Source of the DNA: Bacteroidales bacterium
GTDB lineage: Bacteria; Bacteroidota; Bacteroidia; Bacteroidales; Muribaculaceae
Length of the DNA stretch: 64,000 nucleotides
Assembly: GCA_003150235.1 (NCBI GenBank)
Contig: QAMW01000023.1
Location: forward strand, 14,798-78,797
Reading direction: 5' to 3'
Part shown: piece after piece, positions 7,513 to 16,207 of the stretch
Numbering within the stretch: the first letter of the stretch is position 1
How the letters are laid out: the number at the start of each line of letters is the position of its first letter
Made by a program: the position numbers and the translations under genes
Notes under the pieces: model-generated
What the model was told of the DNA's origin: nothing
Database searches by the model: none
The model's input: only the letters and a program-made list of their open reading frames with translations

Positions 7513-9699
7513 TCATTTCAGCTCCACCCCATACCCTTTAAGGGTCTCGCGCAGCTGGCTATGTGTAAAATTATCGCTCAACACCTTCCCGTCTCGGTCC
7601 AAAAGCACATAGTGCGGTATGCCGTTAAACCCGAACAGGTCTCGCAACCGGTTGAAATCTGTGGCACTGATGCGGTGTGTTGTCTCCCCGGCAAGATTGG
7701 CGGCTACATATTTTTCGTAAGTCTCCAATGGCGACTCTCCTTCACTTGTCACAAATATCATCTTGAAATCAGGGTTGTCGAGATTTGCCTTGCGCATTTC
7801 GGCGGAATGTTCGATGGTGTAGCGACATGGTCCGCATCCCGTGCTCCAGAAATCCACAAGCACATATTTTCCCTTGTGAGGGGCGATGAGTACTTTCATC
7901 ACTCTTCCCCGTTCATCATCGGGAAGCTCGTATGAGTCTGTACTGAATATCTTTTTGAAATAGTCGTTTACTGCGGAAAGTATGACCGGCTCTGTGATTG
8001 CTTTTGACTGATTCAGCTCTTCAAGAAACAGTGTGATTCCCTCCCGGCTGAAGTTGTCAGGCTTCATGCCGCTCCAGCTGCATATCTTTGACGCGAGTGC
8101 CGCCTGCCATAACAGCGGGATACCCTCCGTACCCGCAAACTCCCTCATAAACTGCGATTGCTTCCCGGCATACTTTACCTCGTCGCATGGTCTTTCGGGA
8201 GCCGGCAATGTTACATTTTCAAGATAGGCTGTCAATTTATCAGTCATGCCGTTTCTTCTGGCAATTTCACTTATATTCACCGTGAAATATTTCAGCATGT
8301 CGTCAAGTGTCAGATATACGGTCTTGCCGAGATTTTCATTGATAAACTGCAGCGACACCTCTTCTGCAGGAGTGAGCGTCGCGCCCTGCTCTTTCAGGTA
8401 GCCGAGTCCCAGATCGCCCACATACACGGTATATAGATATGGAAGATTGTTGACCTCAAATATGCCGCTGAAAGCAAGCCGGTTGGAAAGCATATTCATC
8501 CCGACAAGCGTCCGGGGGTCACTGTCCGAAAGCAGCTCCTTCAGCGGAAGGAAAAATTCAGGGGTCACAGGCTCTCTGAGCGATGCGGCAAGGGAATCTT
8601 CACGTCTTACATCTCTACGCATCATCTCATAGTCGAGCAGCATCTTAGCCTTTAGCATCTTTCTTTGGCTGTCAACGAGCTTCTTTGTAAGGGGATTAAG
8701 TGATGCACCGGCGATATACCCGTCAATATCCGCATTAAAGTCTCTTAGCCATTCGTCAATCTGCGCCGACGCCTCCGTGGGAGTCATCGTTTTGTAAATG
8801 TCGCCGATCCATGTAATTTGACATGTCGGTGCGTCGTCGATTTCCCGGTTGATGTCACCGAGCTCTCCGCCATACCTCGCTATAGGCGGCTTCGCCGTGG
8901 TGCGTTCCATGACTCTGTCGTTCTGATAACGCAGCATCTCTTCCCAGTCAAGCAGGATATCCAGGTCTCTGGACGGCTCAAGATAGAAGCTCAGCCATCC
9001 GTAACGGCCGAGATTGGCGGAGACGCAACCCGGCATGTTCATCTTGATTGTCTTTTCAAAATTTCCATCGGCATCCACGTCTACGCTCAACGGATTGCTT
9101 TCGCCGGTCAGATTATCGTATGCGTAGATAAGGAAATTACTTATCCCGACACGAGGGTCGTAACCGTTGATATGTCCGGTGAGGCGGCTTTCACCATGTT
9201 GAAAGAACTCCGTCGGCTCTCCCGGATAAGGCTTCTCATGCCGTGTACTCCACTCATCGGGATTGACAGTCGCGGGTTTGGAGGCAGTGCCGCCATCAAG
9301 ACGCAGCCCGCAGATACTCCATGACTCCGCGTCATAATTGACACATTTTACTTTCTCCGGAATCGGCGGGAACACGACGGTGAAATCCGCCGTGCCTTCA
9401 TCGGGCATCCAGTATTGCTCGTTAAATACGAAACCTTCCGCCCTCACCGGACAATACCTCGTGTCGGTGAGCGTGTCTACCAGACAATACGTACTGTCCA
9501 TCCTCACCCAGAAATGCGGTCGGTACTCGATATGCACATTCATCCGCGTCGCGGTGTCGCTCCGCTCTATGCTCGTCACTGTCATTACCGCGCTACCCCT
9601 CGCTTCATAATCGGGATGGTCTATTACCTCTGTACGGCTTCCCCGGGCGGCGGTTGCAGTTAACGCGACCGCCAGCACCTGTAGCAAAAATCCTTTCAT
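7513..9699 (-). CDS. Secreted TlpA-like thioredoxin-fold protein
   Basis: 728 aa with a cleavable signal peptide (MKGFLLQVLAVALTATAARG) and a C-terminal thioredoxin/TlpA domain of about 130 residues. The domain starts KYVLVDFWSTGCGPCR, with the redox motif CGPC, and carries the cis-proline region FNGIPHYVLLDRDGKV. The long N-terminal part resembles the uncharacterised, beta-rich and helical regions seen in large Bacteroidota periplasmic TlpA-like proteins; I see no catalytic motif in it. Likely role: thiol-disulfide exchange in the envelope, substrate unknown. Monocistronic by spacing. Confidence 0.75.
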   Translation of the reverse strand: MKGFLLQVLAVALTATAARGSRTEVIDHPDYEARGSAVMTVTSIERSDTATRMNVHIEYRPHFWVRMDSTYCLVDTLTDTRYCPVRAEGFVFNEQYWMPDEGTADFTVVFPPIPEKVKCVNYDAESWSICGLRLDGGTASKPATVNPDEWSTRHEKPYPGEPTEFFQHGESRLTGHINGYDPRVGISNFLIYAYDNLTGESNPLSVDVDADGNFEKTIKMNMPGCVSANLGRYGWLSFYLEPSRDLDILLDWEEMLRYQNDRVMERTTAKPPIARYGGELGDINREIDDAPTCQITWIGDIYKTMTPTEASAQIDEWLRDFNADIDGYIAGASLNPLTKKLVDSQRKMLKAKMLLDYEMMRRDVRREDSLAASLREPVTPEFFLPLKELLSDSDPRTLVGMNMLSNRLAFSGIFEVNNLPYLYTVYVGDLGLGYLKEQGATLTPAEEVSLQFINENLGKTVYLTLDDMLKYFTVNISEIARRNGMTDKLTAYLENVTLPAPERPCDEVKYAGKQSQFMREFAGTEGIPLLWQAALASKICSWSGMKPDNFSREGITLFLEELNQSKAITEPVILSAVNDYFKKIFSTDSYELPDDERGRVMKVLIAPHKGKYVLVDFWSTGCGPCRYTIEHSAEMRKANLDNPDFKMIFVTSEGESPLETYEKYVAANLAGETTHRISATDFNRLRDLFGFNGIPHYVLLDRDGKVLSDNFTHSQLRETLKGYGVELK

Positions 9700-9853
9700 T
9701 TTACTTATCTTAATATATATTCTTTGAATCTACCCTCTGTCACTCGCTTTGCAGCGATTTTTCTGATTTCCTGCAAAGGCAATCCTTATTATTTAATCCT
9801 TATTCCTTTATACTTAATACTTATTACTTAATCCTTAATTTGTCTCCCGCTAA

Positions 9854-9900
9854 ATTAGTTATAATAGCTATGATAGCTAAATCAGCTATCTAAACTACTA
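9854..9900. repeat. AT-rich intergenic region with 9-bp-period TAGCTA repeat
   Basis: The 281 bp between 9700 and the element at 9981 contain no gene. About five degenerate 9-bp units occur (for example AATAGCTAT, GATAGCTAA, ATCAGCTAT). The same period and CTA core recur at 12844-12942 and 59276-59320. Confidence 0.5.
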
Positions 9901-9980
9901 AATATTTAGTACTCTAAATATAGTACATTCCTTCAAGCTAAACCTCTCTTTAACCTTATTTAACTTTAAAATTCCCTTTC

Positions 9981-10145
9981 GTAACTATTCAGCGACTCCA
10001 ACAGCATGATTACTATTAAATTGTAGGGATGCTCCCCGGAGCATCCGCCCCATTATGGTCCATTAACCCTGGTTTCGAATGCGCCATGGTGCATCCCTAC
10101 CTGATAATGAGGCTCTTATATTGACAATATTCGCTAAATAGTTAC
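9981..10145 (-). mobile_element. 165-bp MITE-like repeat, copy 1
   Basis: Bounded by imperfect terminal inverted repeats: GTAACTATTCAGCGA at the left and its near-complement TCGCTAAATAGTTAC at the right. Inside lies a second inverted pair, GTAGGGATGC and GCATCCCTAC. A copy of identical length and about 80 percent visible similarity lies at 18308-18472 in the opposite orientation. No ORF. No clear target duplication was found. The right end stops four bases short of the cbiO stop codon, so it may also act as the end of that transcript. Confidence 0.7.
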
Positions 10146-10149
10146 CTTT

Positions 10150-10860
10150 TCAATCAAGCCCGGCGCGCTCAAGCATGTTCCTGTCCGCGAAGATATCCTC
10201 CGTTTTTCCGTCGGCTACTACATGACCTCGCGACATCACTATCGTGCGGCTGCACAACGCCTTCACCATATCCATGTCATGCGTAGCTATAATGCATGTA
10301 TGCCGAAATTGCCCTATCCTCTCGATAAGCAGTTTCCGCGCATGAGGGTCGAGATTGCTCGACGGCTCGTCAAGCACAAGTACATCAGGTTCCATCGCAA
10401 GCACTCCCGCGATGGCTACACTACGTTTCTGGCCGCCCGACAGCTCATATACAGGTCGCTCACGCAGCTCGTATGCACCCACTGCTTTCAGCGACTCCGA
10501 CACGCGACGGTTCACCTCCTCGTAAGGCAATTTCATATTTGCCGGACCAAACCCCACATCCTCCTCCACCGTCGGCATGAACAGTTGGTCATCGGGATTC
10601 TGAAACACAAGCCCGACAGTGCGCCTGATTATCGGCAACGTCTCCTTCGTAATAGGCACATCACCTATTACAACGCTGCCCTTTTGTGGAATAAGCAGTC
10701 CGTTGGTGTGCATTATGAGTGTGGACTTTCCGGCGCCGTTGGCGCCCACAAGCCCCACTTTCTCCCCATGAGTGATTAGAAACGACACATCGTCCAGCGC
10801 CTTCAGCCCATTGGGATAGCTATATGTCACATGATCAAATTTTACGTAATGATGACTCAT
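10150..10860 (-). CDS. cbiO: ECF transporter ATPase (cobalt/nickel)
   Basis: 236-aa ABC ATPase. Walker A GANGAGKST (about residues 38-46), Q-loop QNPDDQLF, signature LSGGQKR, Walker B VLVLDEPSS and the switch histidine in ATHDMD are all present. It energises import of a transition-metal ion together with CbiQ and CbiM, whose genes lie directly upstream on the same strand (17-bp gap to cbiQ). Q-loop and FQNPDDQ are typical of the CbiO/EcfA group. Cobalt versus nickel cannot be decided from the sequence. Confidence 0.9.
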   Translation of the reverse strand: MSHHYVKFDHVTYSYPNGLKALDDVSFLITHGEKVGLVGANGAGKSTLIMHTNGLLIPQKGSVVIGDVPITKETLPIIRRTVGLVFQNPDDQLFMPTVEEDVGFGPANMKLPYEEVNRRVSESLKAVGAYELRERPVYELSGGQKRSVAIAGVLAMEPDVLVLDEPSSNLDPHARKLLIERIGQFRHTCIIATHDMDMVKALCSRTIVMSRGHVVADGKTEDIFADRNMLERAGLD

Positions 10861-10877
10861 CCTCTAAACCCTAAACT

Positions 10878-11672
10878 TTAAACCATAAACCCTAAACCAC
10901 AAACATTAACCCACCTGCACAGCACCATTAGCACCGTGGCGACACCCACAAACACCGTGTCACGCATCTGCCATTTCATCTTCACCATCGACCTCAGCTC
11001 TCCGGTGAAGCCGCGCGACACCATCGCGCTATGAATGCGCTGCGCACGGTTCACGGTTCTTATAAGCAGCTGACCCACGAATGTGCCCCACATCTTCACG
11101 CCGTAATTTTTCCTGCCGTAGCTGCGCGACTTACGCGCACGGTCCATGTCGATTGCCTCCTCCACGAGTACATATATATAACGGTACACAAGCAGCAGCT
11201 GGGTAGTGAAAATCCCCGGCACACCCATTTTACCCAGCCCGCGGCACACTCGGTAAAAACCGGTGCTCATTACAAGCACAAGCACCATCTGCACCGAAAG
11301 CAAGCCCCGCAGCAGTATCGACACAAACTCCACCCATCCACGCGTTATGACGAAATCCCCGATATGAAGCATCGGCTCTCTCTGGAATATAGGGTTGAAT
11401 ATGCCTATAAACGCTATGAATGGCAGAGTGTACAACGACTTTCTGAACACCTCGCCATAACTCAATCCCCCCATCGCACACGCTATGATGGGAAATATCC
11501 AGAATATCACGATGCCCTGAAGCGCATCGAGCGACACTGACAGCACAGCTATTATATATAGGAGCGTAACGACCGTCTTGGCACGAGGGTCAAGACGGTG
11601 GAGCATGCTCTCGCCACGCGAGGCATGTTCCACCGCTTTAATCTCTATCAATGCCTTTTCAAGCGCCGTCAT
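10878..11672 (-). CDS. cbiQ: ECF transporter transmembrane protein
   Basis: 264 aa, several membrane segments (around residues 33-75, 85-105, 115-140 and the last 25). A cytoplasmic region has the EcfT-type arginine motif AMVSRGFTG that couples to the ATPase. Middle gene of cbiM-cbiQ-cbiO, 29 bp after cbiM. The last codons run into a short TAAACC-rich repeat (about 10862-10905), so the C-terminus may have been shaped by repeat expansion. Confidence 0.88.
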   Translation of the reverse strand: MTALEKALIEIKAVEHASRGESMLHRLDPRAKTVVTLLYIIAVLSVSLDALQGIVIFWIFPIIACAMGGLSYGEVFRKSLYTLPFIAFIGIFNPIFQREPMLHIGDFVITRGWVEFVSILLRGLLSVQMVLVLVMSTGFYRVCRGLGKMGVPGIFTTQLLLVYRYIYVLVEEAIDMDRARKSRSYGRKNYGVKMWGTFVGQLLIRTVNRAQRIHSAMVSRGFTGELRSMVKMKWQMRDTVFVGVATVLMVLCRWVNVCGLGFMV

Positions 11673-11701
11673 GTCGTGCTGTTATATATTTCCCGATATC
11701 T

Positions 11702-12667
11702 TTACGCCGTGTGCTTTTTCTTGGTAAAGGCGGCACATACAACCCATACGAGCGCCACCACGATACCACACCCTATGATGCCTGACCACGTGCTTTCGTA
11801 ATCGGGCAGAAACGACGTCGACTTCTGCACCGAAGCTATGGTGTGAGCCATTGCCGCACTCGCGGCAGGCAAATCGGTCGAACCCGTTATTTTCGCGATT
11901 GACCACTCAAGTCCGTCGGGATTTGCCGATGCTATCCACGTGAATGCCACTCCGAGCACCACGGCTATACCCAGAAACACAAGTGCCGCACGTTTATAAT
12001 TGCCCGCACTCTTGCCCGTCTCCCTCCGATAACCGGCGAGCAGCGACGGTTGGTAAAGCTTCACGAAATAGAGCACCGCTGCGGTGGCTATTCCCTCTCC
12101 GATACCTATAAAGAAATGTATGGATGTCATCAATCCTAAGAATTCCTTGGCGGGAAGTGCAGTCACACCTGAGAGTTCCGTCTCTGCAGTCACAAGCAAC
12201 GCTCCAAGTTCAAGACCTACAACCGATGCCACGATAGCGGCGGTTATCACGCGCCACGTCTTTTCTCCGCTGCCCGCAATCGGGCGATATATAAAAGGAT
12301 ATGCAATCAAGGTCGAGCACACACCCATATTAAGAAGGTTGCATCCGAGTGCCATAAGCCCCCCGTCGGCAAATATCAGACATTGCACCACAAGCACCGA
12401 TGCAAGCGTCAGGAATGCCGCCCAGGGACCGAGCAATGCCCCAAGCAGGATACCCCCTACTATATGACCGCTCGACCCGGTGCCGGGAATTGTAAAATTT
12501 ATCATCTGGGCGGCAAACACAAATGCGCCCATCACCCCCATCAGGGGCACGAGGTTTTCGGTGGCACTCTTTTTTACCTTACGTGCCGATACCGCGAGCA
12601 ATGTCACCGACACTGCCGCAGCCACTCCCGCCACCGCCGGCGAGACAAGTGCATCAGCCATGTGCAT
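11702..12667 (-). CDS. cbiM: ECF metal-binding component, CbiM with PDGLE-type C-terminus
   Basis: 321 aa. The N-terminus MHMADALVSP matches the CbiM/NikM group, in which residues 1-2 chelate Co/Ni; this sets the start at the ATG at 12667. Residues 1-210 form the polytopic CbiM core (GSSGHIVGG and related glycine-rich motifs). After about residue 235 comes a fused NikN/CbiN-like part: one membrane segment, a periplasmic NPDGLEWS motif and a final membrane segment. The fusion explains why no separate cbiN is present. No cobalamin riboswitch was recognised upstream. Confidence 0.88.
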   Translation of the reverse strand: MHMADALVSPAVAGVAAAVSVTLLAVSARKVKKSATENLVPLMGVMGAFVFAAQMINFTIPGTGSSGHIVGGILLGALLGPWAAFLTLASVLVVQCLIFADGGLMALGCNLLNMGVCSTLIAYPFIYRPIAGSGEKTWRVITAAIVASVVGLELGALLVTAETELSGVTALPAKEFLGLMTSIHFFIGIGEGIATAAVLYFVKLYQPSLLAGYRRETGKSAGNYKRAALVFLGIAVVLGVAFTWIASANPDGLEWSIAKITGSTDLPAASAAMAHTIASVQKSTSFLPDYESTWSGIIGCGIVVALVWVVCAAFTKKKHTA

Positions 12668-12688
12668 AATCTGTCCTTTTTAACATTT

Positions 12689-12696
12689 CAAATATA
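12689..12696 (-). promoter_or_regulatory. Probable -7 box for cbiMQO
   Basis: TATATTTG on the minus strand, 22 bp upstream of the cbiM start, matches TAnnTTTG. No good -33 element was found at the right distance, so the call is moderate. Confidence 0.4.
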
Positions 12697-12843
12697 AACA
12701 CCTCATCCCCCCATTCAGTTTACCGCCCCCTTACACCTCAACCTGAAACCACACCCCGTTCACCGCGCGCAACTGTAGGGGCGCATGGTAGTGCAACCAC
12801 CCCCAACACCCCCTAACCTCCCCGCCATCCCCAACCCCAAATC

Positions 12844-12942
12844 CCCTAACGACCCTAAACTCCCTATTGACCCTATCGACCCTAAACTCCCTATTGACCT
12901 TAGAGTCCCTATTGACCCTATTGATCCTAAAGCCCCTATCCA
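12844..12942. repeat. Eleven tandem 9-bp units
   Basis: The stretch reads as eleven consecutive 9-mers built on CCCTA plus four variable bases (CCCTATTGA, CCCTAAACT, CCCTATCGA and variants). It sits in the 500-bp non-coding gap between cbiM and the sigma-factor promoter. An ORF can be drawn through it (Pro-Ile-Asp repeats) but has no support as a gene. Probably a minisatellite prone to length change. Confidence 0.75.
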
Positions 12943-13084
12943 AAATCTACAAAATCAGCCCATGTCACAAAATATTTATAATTATGTAACAATTATGTAA
13001 TTATTAATTAAGCCCACTCACATCTGATTAACAGCATTTTATAAATTAACAAAAGTTAAAAATAAAATTTTACCCTAATTTTTA

Positions 13085-13114
13085 TTTGATTTTTAAAAAT
13101 TATCCGTACATTTG
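13085..13114 (+). promoter_or_regulatory. Promoter of the sigma-factor gene
   Basis: -33 TTTG (13085-13088), 18-nt spacer, -7 TACATTTG (13107-13114). Predicted start near 13121, leaving a 75-nt leader to the ATG at 13198. Confidence 0.65.
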
Positions 13115-13197
13115 CATTGTAATCGTTCTGTAACAAGTTTGCAAGATGATTGCAACAACAAAACAGAATGATTAAACCAATTAAACAATTATCGATT

Positions 13198-13704
13198 ATG
13201 GGTACTTCTTCAAATTTTCAGACAAAGCTTCTCGGACTTCAAAACAACCTTTTGAATTTTGCTTATTTGCTCACTTCTAACCGTGACGACGCTTACGACC
13301 TCCTTCAGGATACCACGCTGAAGGCGCTCGACAATCAGGATAAATATGTCGACAACACCAACTTCAAAGGATGGGTGTTCACAATCATGCGCAACATATT
13401 TATCAATAACTACCGCAAGATTTCTCGCGCCGCCACAGTAGTGGATCAGACTGAAGACCTCTATCATCTAAATCTTCCGCAGGATTCCGGATTCGAGACT
13501 CCGGAAGGATCAATCGCGGCAAAAGACATAACCGCAGCTATCAACTCGTTCAGCGACGAGTACCGCATACCGTTCTCTATGCATGTTGCGGGTTATAAAT
13601 ATAATGAAATTGCAGAACAAATGAACCTCCCTCTTGGCACAGTCAAGAGCCGCATATTCTTCGCGCGCCAGCGCCTTCAGGAAATGCTTAAAGACTATCG
13701 CTAA
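13198..13704 (+). CDS. Sigma-70 family (ECF-type) RNA polymerase sigma factor
   Basis: 168 aa from the ATG at 13198; in-frame starts at 13168 and 13150 (TTG) exist but add residues not expected for the family. Region 2 is evident: LTSNRDDAYDLLQDTTLKAL, then NFKGWVFTIMRNIFINNYR (residues about 55-75), the -10 recognition and core-binding part. Region 4 has YNEIAEQMNLPLGTVKSRIFFARQRLQ, a helix-turn-helix for the -35. No anti-sigma gene lies next to it; the gene is alone between its promoter and a terminator. Confidence 0.9.
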   Translation: MGTSSNFQTKLLGLQNNLLNFAYLLTSNRDDAYDLLQDTTLKALDNQDKYVDNTNFKGWVFTIMRNIFINNYRKISRAATVVDQTEDLYHLNLPQDSGFETPEGSIAAKDITAAINSFSDEYRIPFSMHVAGYKYNEIAEQMNLPLGTVKSRIFFARQRLQEMLKDYR

Positions 13705-13756
13705 AAAGCGGCATTATTGTGATTCTGATGAAGAAATACCCGATAATCTAACACTT

Positions 13757-13786
13757 CGGGCGGTCCTCTCGGCCGCCCTTTTCTTT
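13757..13786 (+). terminator. Terminator after the sigma-factor gene
   Basis: CGGGCGG and CCGCCC stems around a short loop, followed by TTTTCTTTT. Confidence 0.8.
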
Positions 13787-13818
13787 TCCCGCACTTAACT
13801 TACTACATCACAAAACAA

Positions 13819-13851
13819 TGTTGGCGACCAACCGGAGGTTGATCGCCAACA
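13819..13851 (-). terminator. Terminator after rnr
   Basis: Fifteen-base-pair stem with one mismatch and a GGA/TCC three-base loop (TGTTGGCGA...TCGCCAACA). On the minus strand it is followed by TTGTTTTGTG. It lies 25 bp beyond the rnr stop. Confidence 0.75.
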
Positions 13852-13875
13852 AATGTCATAAACCGCCCTATCCGA

Positions 13876-16152
13876 TTAGCGGCGACCGCGACGCGGCGGC
13901 TTGGGCGAACGACGCTGACGCGCCGGTTTCTTCTTGCCCTTAGCCGGAGTTGAAGAAAGCGCTTCTTTCACCGACACATCATTTCCGGCAATATCTTCCT
14001 TTGGACGGCCCTTGTCATCAATCAGGGCGAAATCTACCATCTTGCGCTCGACATTGACACGCGCAACTTGTACGCGCACACGGTCGCCAAGCGTATAACG
14101 GGTTTTGTTGCGGCGTCCTACCAGGCAGTAATTGCGCTCGTCAAAATCATAGTAGTCGTCGGCAAGGTCGCGCACAGGGACAAGTCCCTCGCACTTATTC
14201 TCGTTAAGCTCGACATACAGCCCCCATTCGGTGACACCCGACACCACACCGTCATACATCTCTCCGAGACGGTCGCCAAGATACTCACACTGCTTGTATT
14301 TGATCGAGGCGCGCTCGGCATTGGCGGCAAGCTGCTCCATGCTGCTGGAATGCTTGCACTGCTCCTCAAGTTTCTCGACATTGACGCTTCTACCGCCCGC
14401 GAGATAACGCTCCAGAAGACGATGCACCATCATGTCGGGGAATCGGCGTATCGGCGAAGTGAAATGAGTATAATACTGGAAGCCGAGTCCGTAGTGACCT
14501 ATATTATCGGTCGAGTATATAGCTTTCGCCATCGAGCGGATGGCAAGCACCGAGAGCAGGTTTTCCTCCCCCTTTCCCTTGACATCGGCGAGCATCTTGT
14601 TAATTGACTTGTTGATTTCATTAGCCGAGCCGGATGTCTTTATCTTGTAGCCGAATGTGCGGGCAATCTTGGCAAGGTCGGCGAGTTTCGTGACATCAGG
14701 CTGGTCATGGACACGATATACAAATGCTTTCGGCTTCTTCTTCCCCGCAGGCACTCCGATGGTGGCGGCTACCGTGCGGTTGGCAAGGAGCATGAACTCC
14801 TCTATGAGCTTGTTGGAGTCCTTTGACTCCTTGAAATATACCTTTATGGGGTGACCGTTTTCGTCAATCTCAAACCTTACCTCCTCGCGGTCAAACTCAA
14901 CAGAGCCGTTTTCATAGCGGCGTTTCCGCAATATCTTGGCAAGACGGTCGAGGGTCAGTATCTCTTCGGCATAGTCGCCTTTACCCGTCTCTATGACCTC
15001 CTGCGCCTCCTCATAGGTGAAGCGGCGGTTTGACTTGGTGACAGTGCGACATATACGCGAGTTCAACACACGCGCGTCATTATCCATCTCAAACACGCAG
15101 GAAAATGTCAGCTTCTCTTCATCGGGACGCAGCGAGCATATACCGTTGCTCAGATGCTCCGGCAACATCGGCACCACGCGGTCAACGAGATATACCGAAG
15201 TGGCGCGTCGCTGCGCCTCCTTGTCGATGATAGTGTCAGGGCGCACGTAATGCGTCACGTCGGCGATATGCACCCCCGCCTCCCAGTTGCCGTTAGGCAG
15301 CTTGCGCAGCGAAAGCGCGTCATCGAAGTCCTTGGCATCGCGCGGGTCAATGGTGAAAGTGGTTACATCACGCATGTCCACTCTCTTGGCAATCTCCTCC
15401 GGAGTGATGCCGGCTCCGATTTTGTCGGCGGCAGCCTCAACGGAAGAGGGATAGCGATAAGGAAGCCCGAACTCGGCAAGGATGGCATGCATCTCGGTAT
15501 TGTTTTCACCGTTCTTGCCAAGCACGTCTATAACCTCGCCGGTAGGATTCTTGGCATCCTCGGGCCAGTCGGTAATGCTCACGATAGCCTTGTCGCCCGT
15601 CTTTCCGCCATGCAGCTTGTTTTTGGGGATGAATATGTCGGTGGCAAGAAACTTGGAGTCGGTCGACAGCGTGGCAAAATGCTTGTCTACCGTAAGAGTG
15701 CCGATAAACACCTGCTCGTTAGGCTCAAGTATCTCCAGCACCTTGCATTCCGGCTCGACGCCCTTGCGATGGGCGGCGACAAGCACTTTAACCTTGTCGC
15801 CGTTGAGCGCATGCATCGAATTGCGTTCGGCAACGAATATCGCCTCGTCGTCACCCTCGAGAATCACGCTGTTCTTGCCGTTGCTTCGGCGCGTGAACAC
15901 ACCTACAGCAACAGCACCGCGGCTCGGCGCCTTGTACTTGCCGGGCGACACCTCTATAATCTCGCCGTCATATTCCAGCTCCGCAAGACGCATCGCGACG
16001 GCTTTCAACGCCTGCGGATCGTCAACGCCTACACCATGAGCTACCTGCTTATAATTAAATGTCTTGTTGCCCTGACCGAGTATATACTCGTCGATAGCGG
16101 GAAACAATTCCTTTTTCACCTGGCGTTTGCCTTTTTTTGACGGAGCTGCCAT
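13876..16152 (-). CDS. rnr: Ribonuclease R
   Basis: 758 aa 3'-5' exoribonuclease of the RNB/RNR family. N-terminal winged-helix and cold-shock parts occupy roughly residues 1-230. The RNB catalytic domain follows, with the metal-binding cluster TIDPRDAKDFDDALS (about 275-290), and an S1 domain near residues 640-720. The tail is rich in Lys/Arg (KGKKKPARQRRSPKPPRRGRR region) and probably binds RNA. All four catalytic aspartates of the family motif are in place. Follows gyrB after 55 bp on the same strand. Confidence 0.95.
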   Translation of the reverse strand: MAAPSKKGKRQVKKELFPAIDEYILGQGNKTFNYKQVAHGVGVDDPQALKAVAMRLAELEYDGEIIEVSPGKYKAPSRGAVAVGVFTRRSNGKNSVILEGDDEAIFVAERNSMHALNGDKVKVLVAAHRKGVEPECKVLEILEPNEQVFIGTLTVDKHFATLSTDSKFLATDIFIPKNKLHGGKTGDKAIVSITDWPEDAKNPTGEVIDVLGKNGENNTEMHAILAEFGLPYRYPSSVEAAADKIGAGITPEEIAKRVDMRDVTTFTIDPRDAKDFDDALSLRKLPNGNWEAGVHIADVTHYVRPDTIIDKEAQRRATSVYLVDRVVPMLPEHLSNGICSLRPDEEKLTFSCVFEMDNDARVLNSRICRTVTKSNRRFTYEEAQEVIETGKGDYAEEILTLDRLAKILRKRRYENGSVEFDREEVRFEIDENGHPIKVYFKESKDSNKLIEEFMLLANRTVAATIGVPAGKKKPKAFVYRVHDQPDVTKLADLAKIARTFGYKIKTSGSANEINKSINKMLADVKGKGEENLLSVLAIRSMAKAIYSTDNIGHYGLGFQYYTHFTSPIRRFPDMMVHRLLERYLAGGRSVNVEKLEEQCKHSSSMEQLAANAERASIKYKQCEYLGDRLGEMYDGVVSGVTEWGLYVELNENKCEGLVPVRDLADDYYDFDERNYCLVGRRNKTRYTLGDRVRVQVARVNVERKMVDFALIDDKGRPKEDIAGNDVSVKEALSSTPAKGKKKPARQRRSPKPPRRGRR

Positions 16153-16207
16153 ATACTGATATTTTGGTTATACGTAATTGAAATCTATATGCAACATTAA
16201 CGCGAAA

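Noticed and set aside
12785..13000. Open frame with Pro-Ile-Asp repeats
   Set aside because: It is produced by the 9-bp repeat; no promoter for it and no domain.
12668..13084. Cobalamin riboswitch before cbiM
   Set aside because: No B12-box-like conserved core was found on the minus strand; only a -7 box and repeats are seen.
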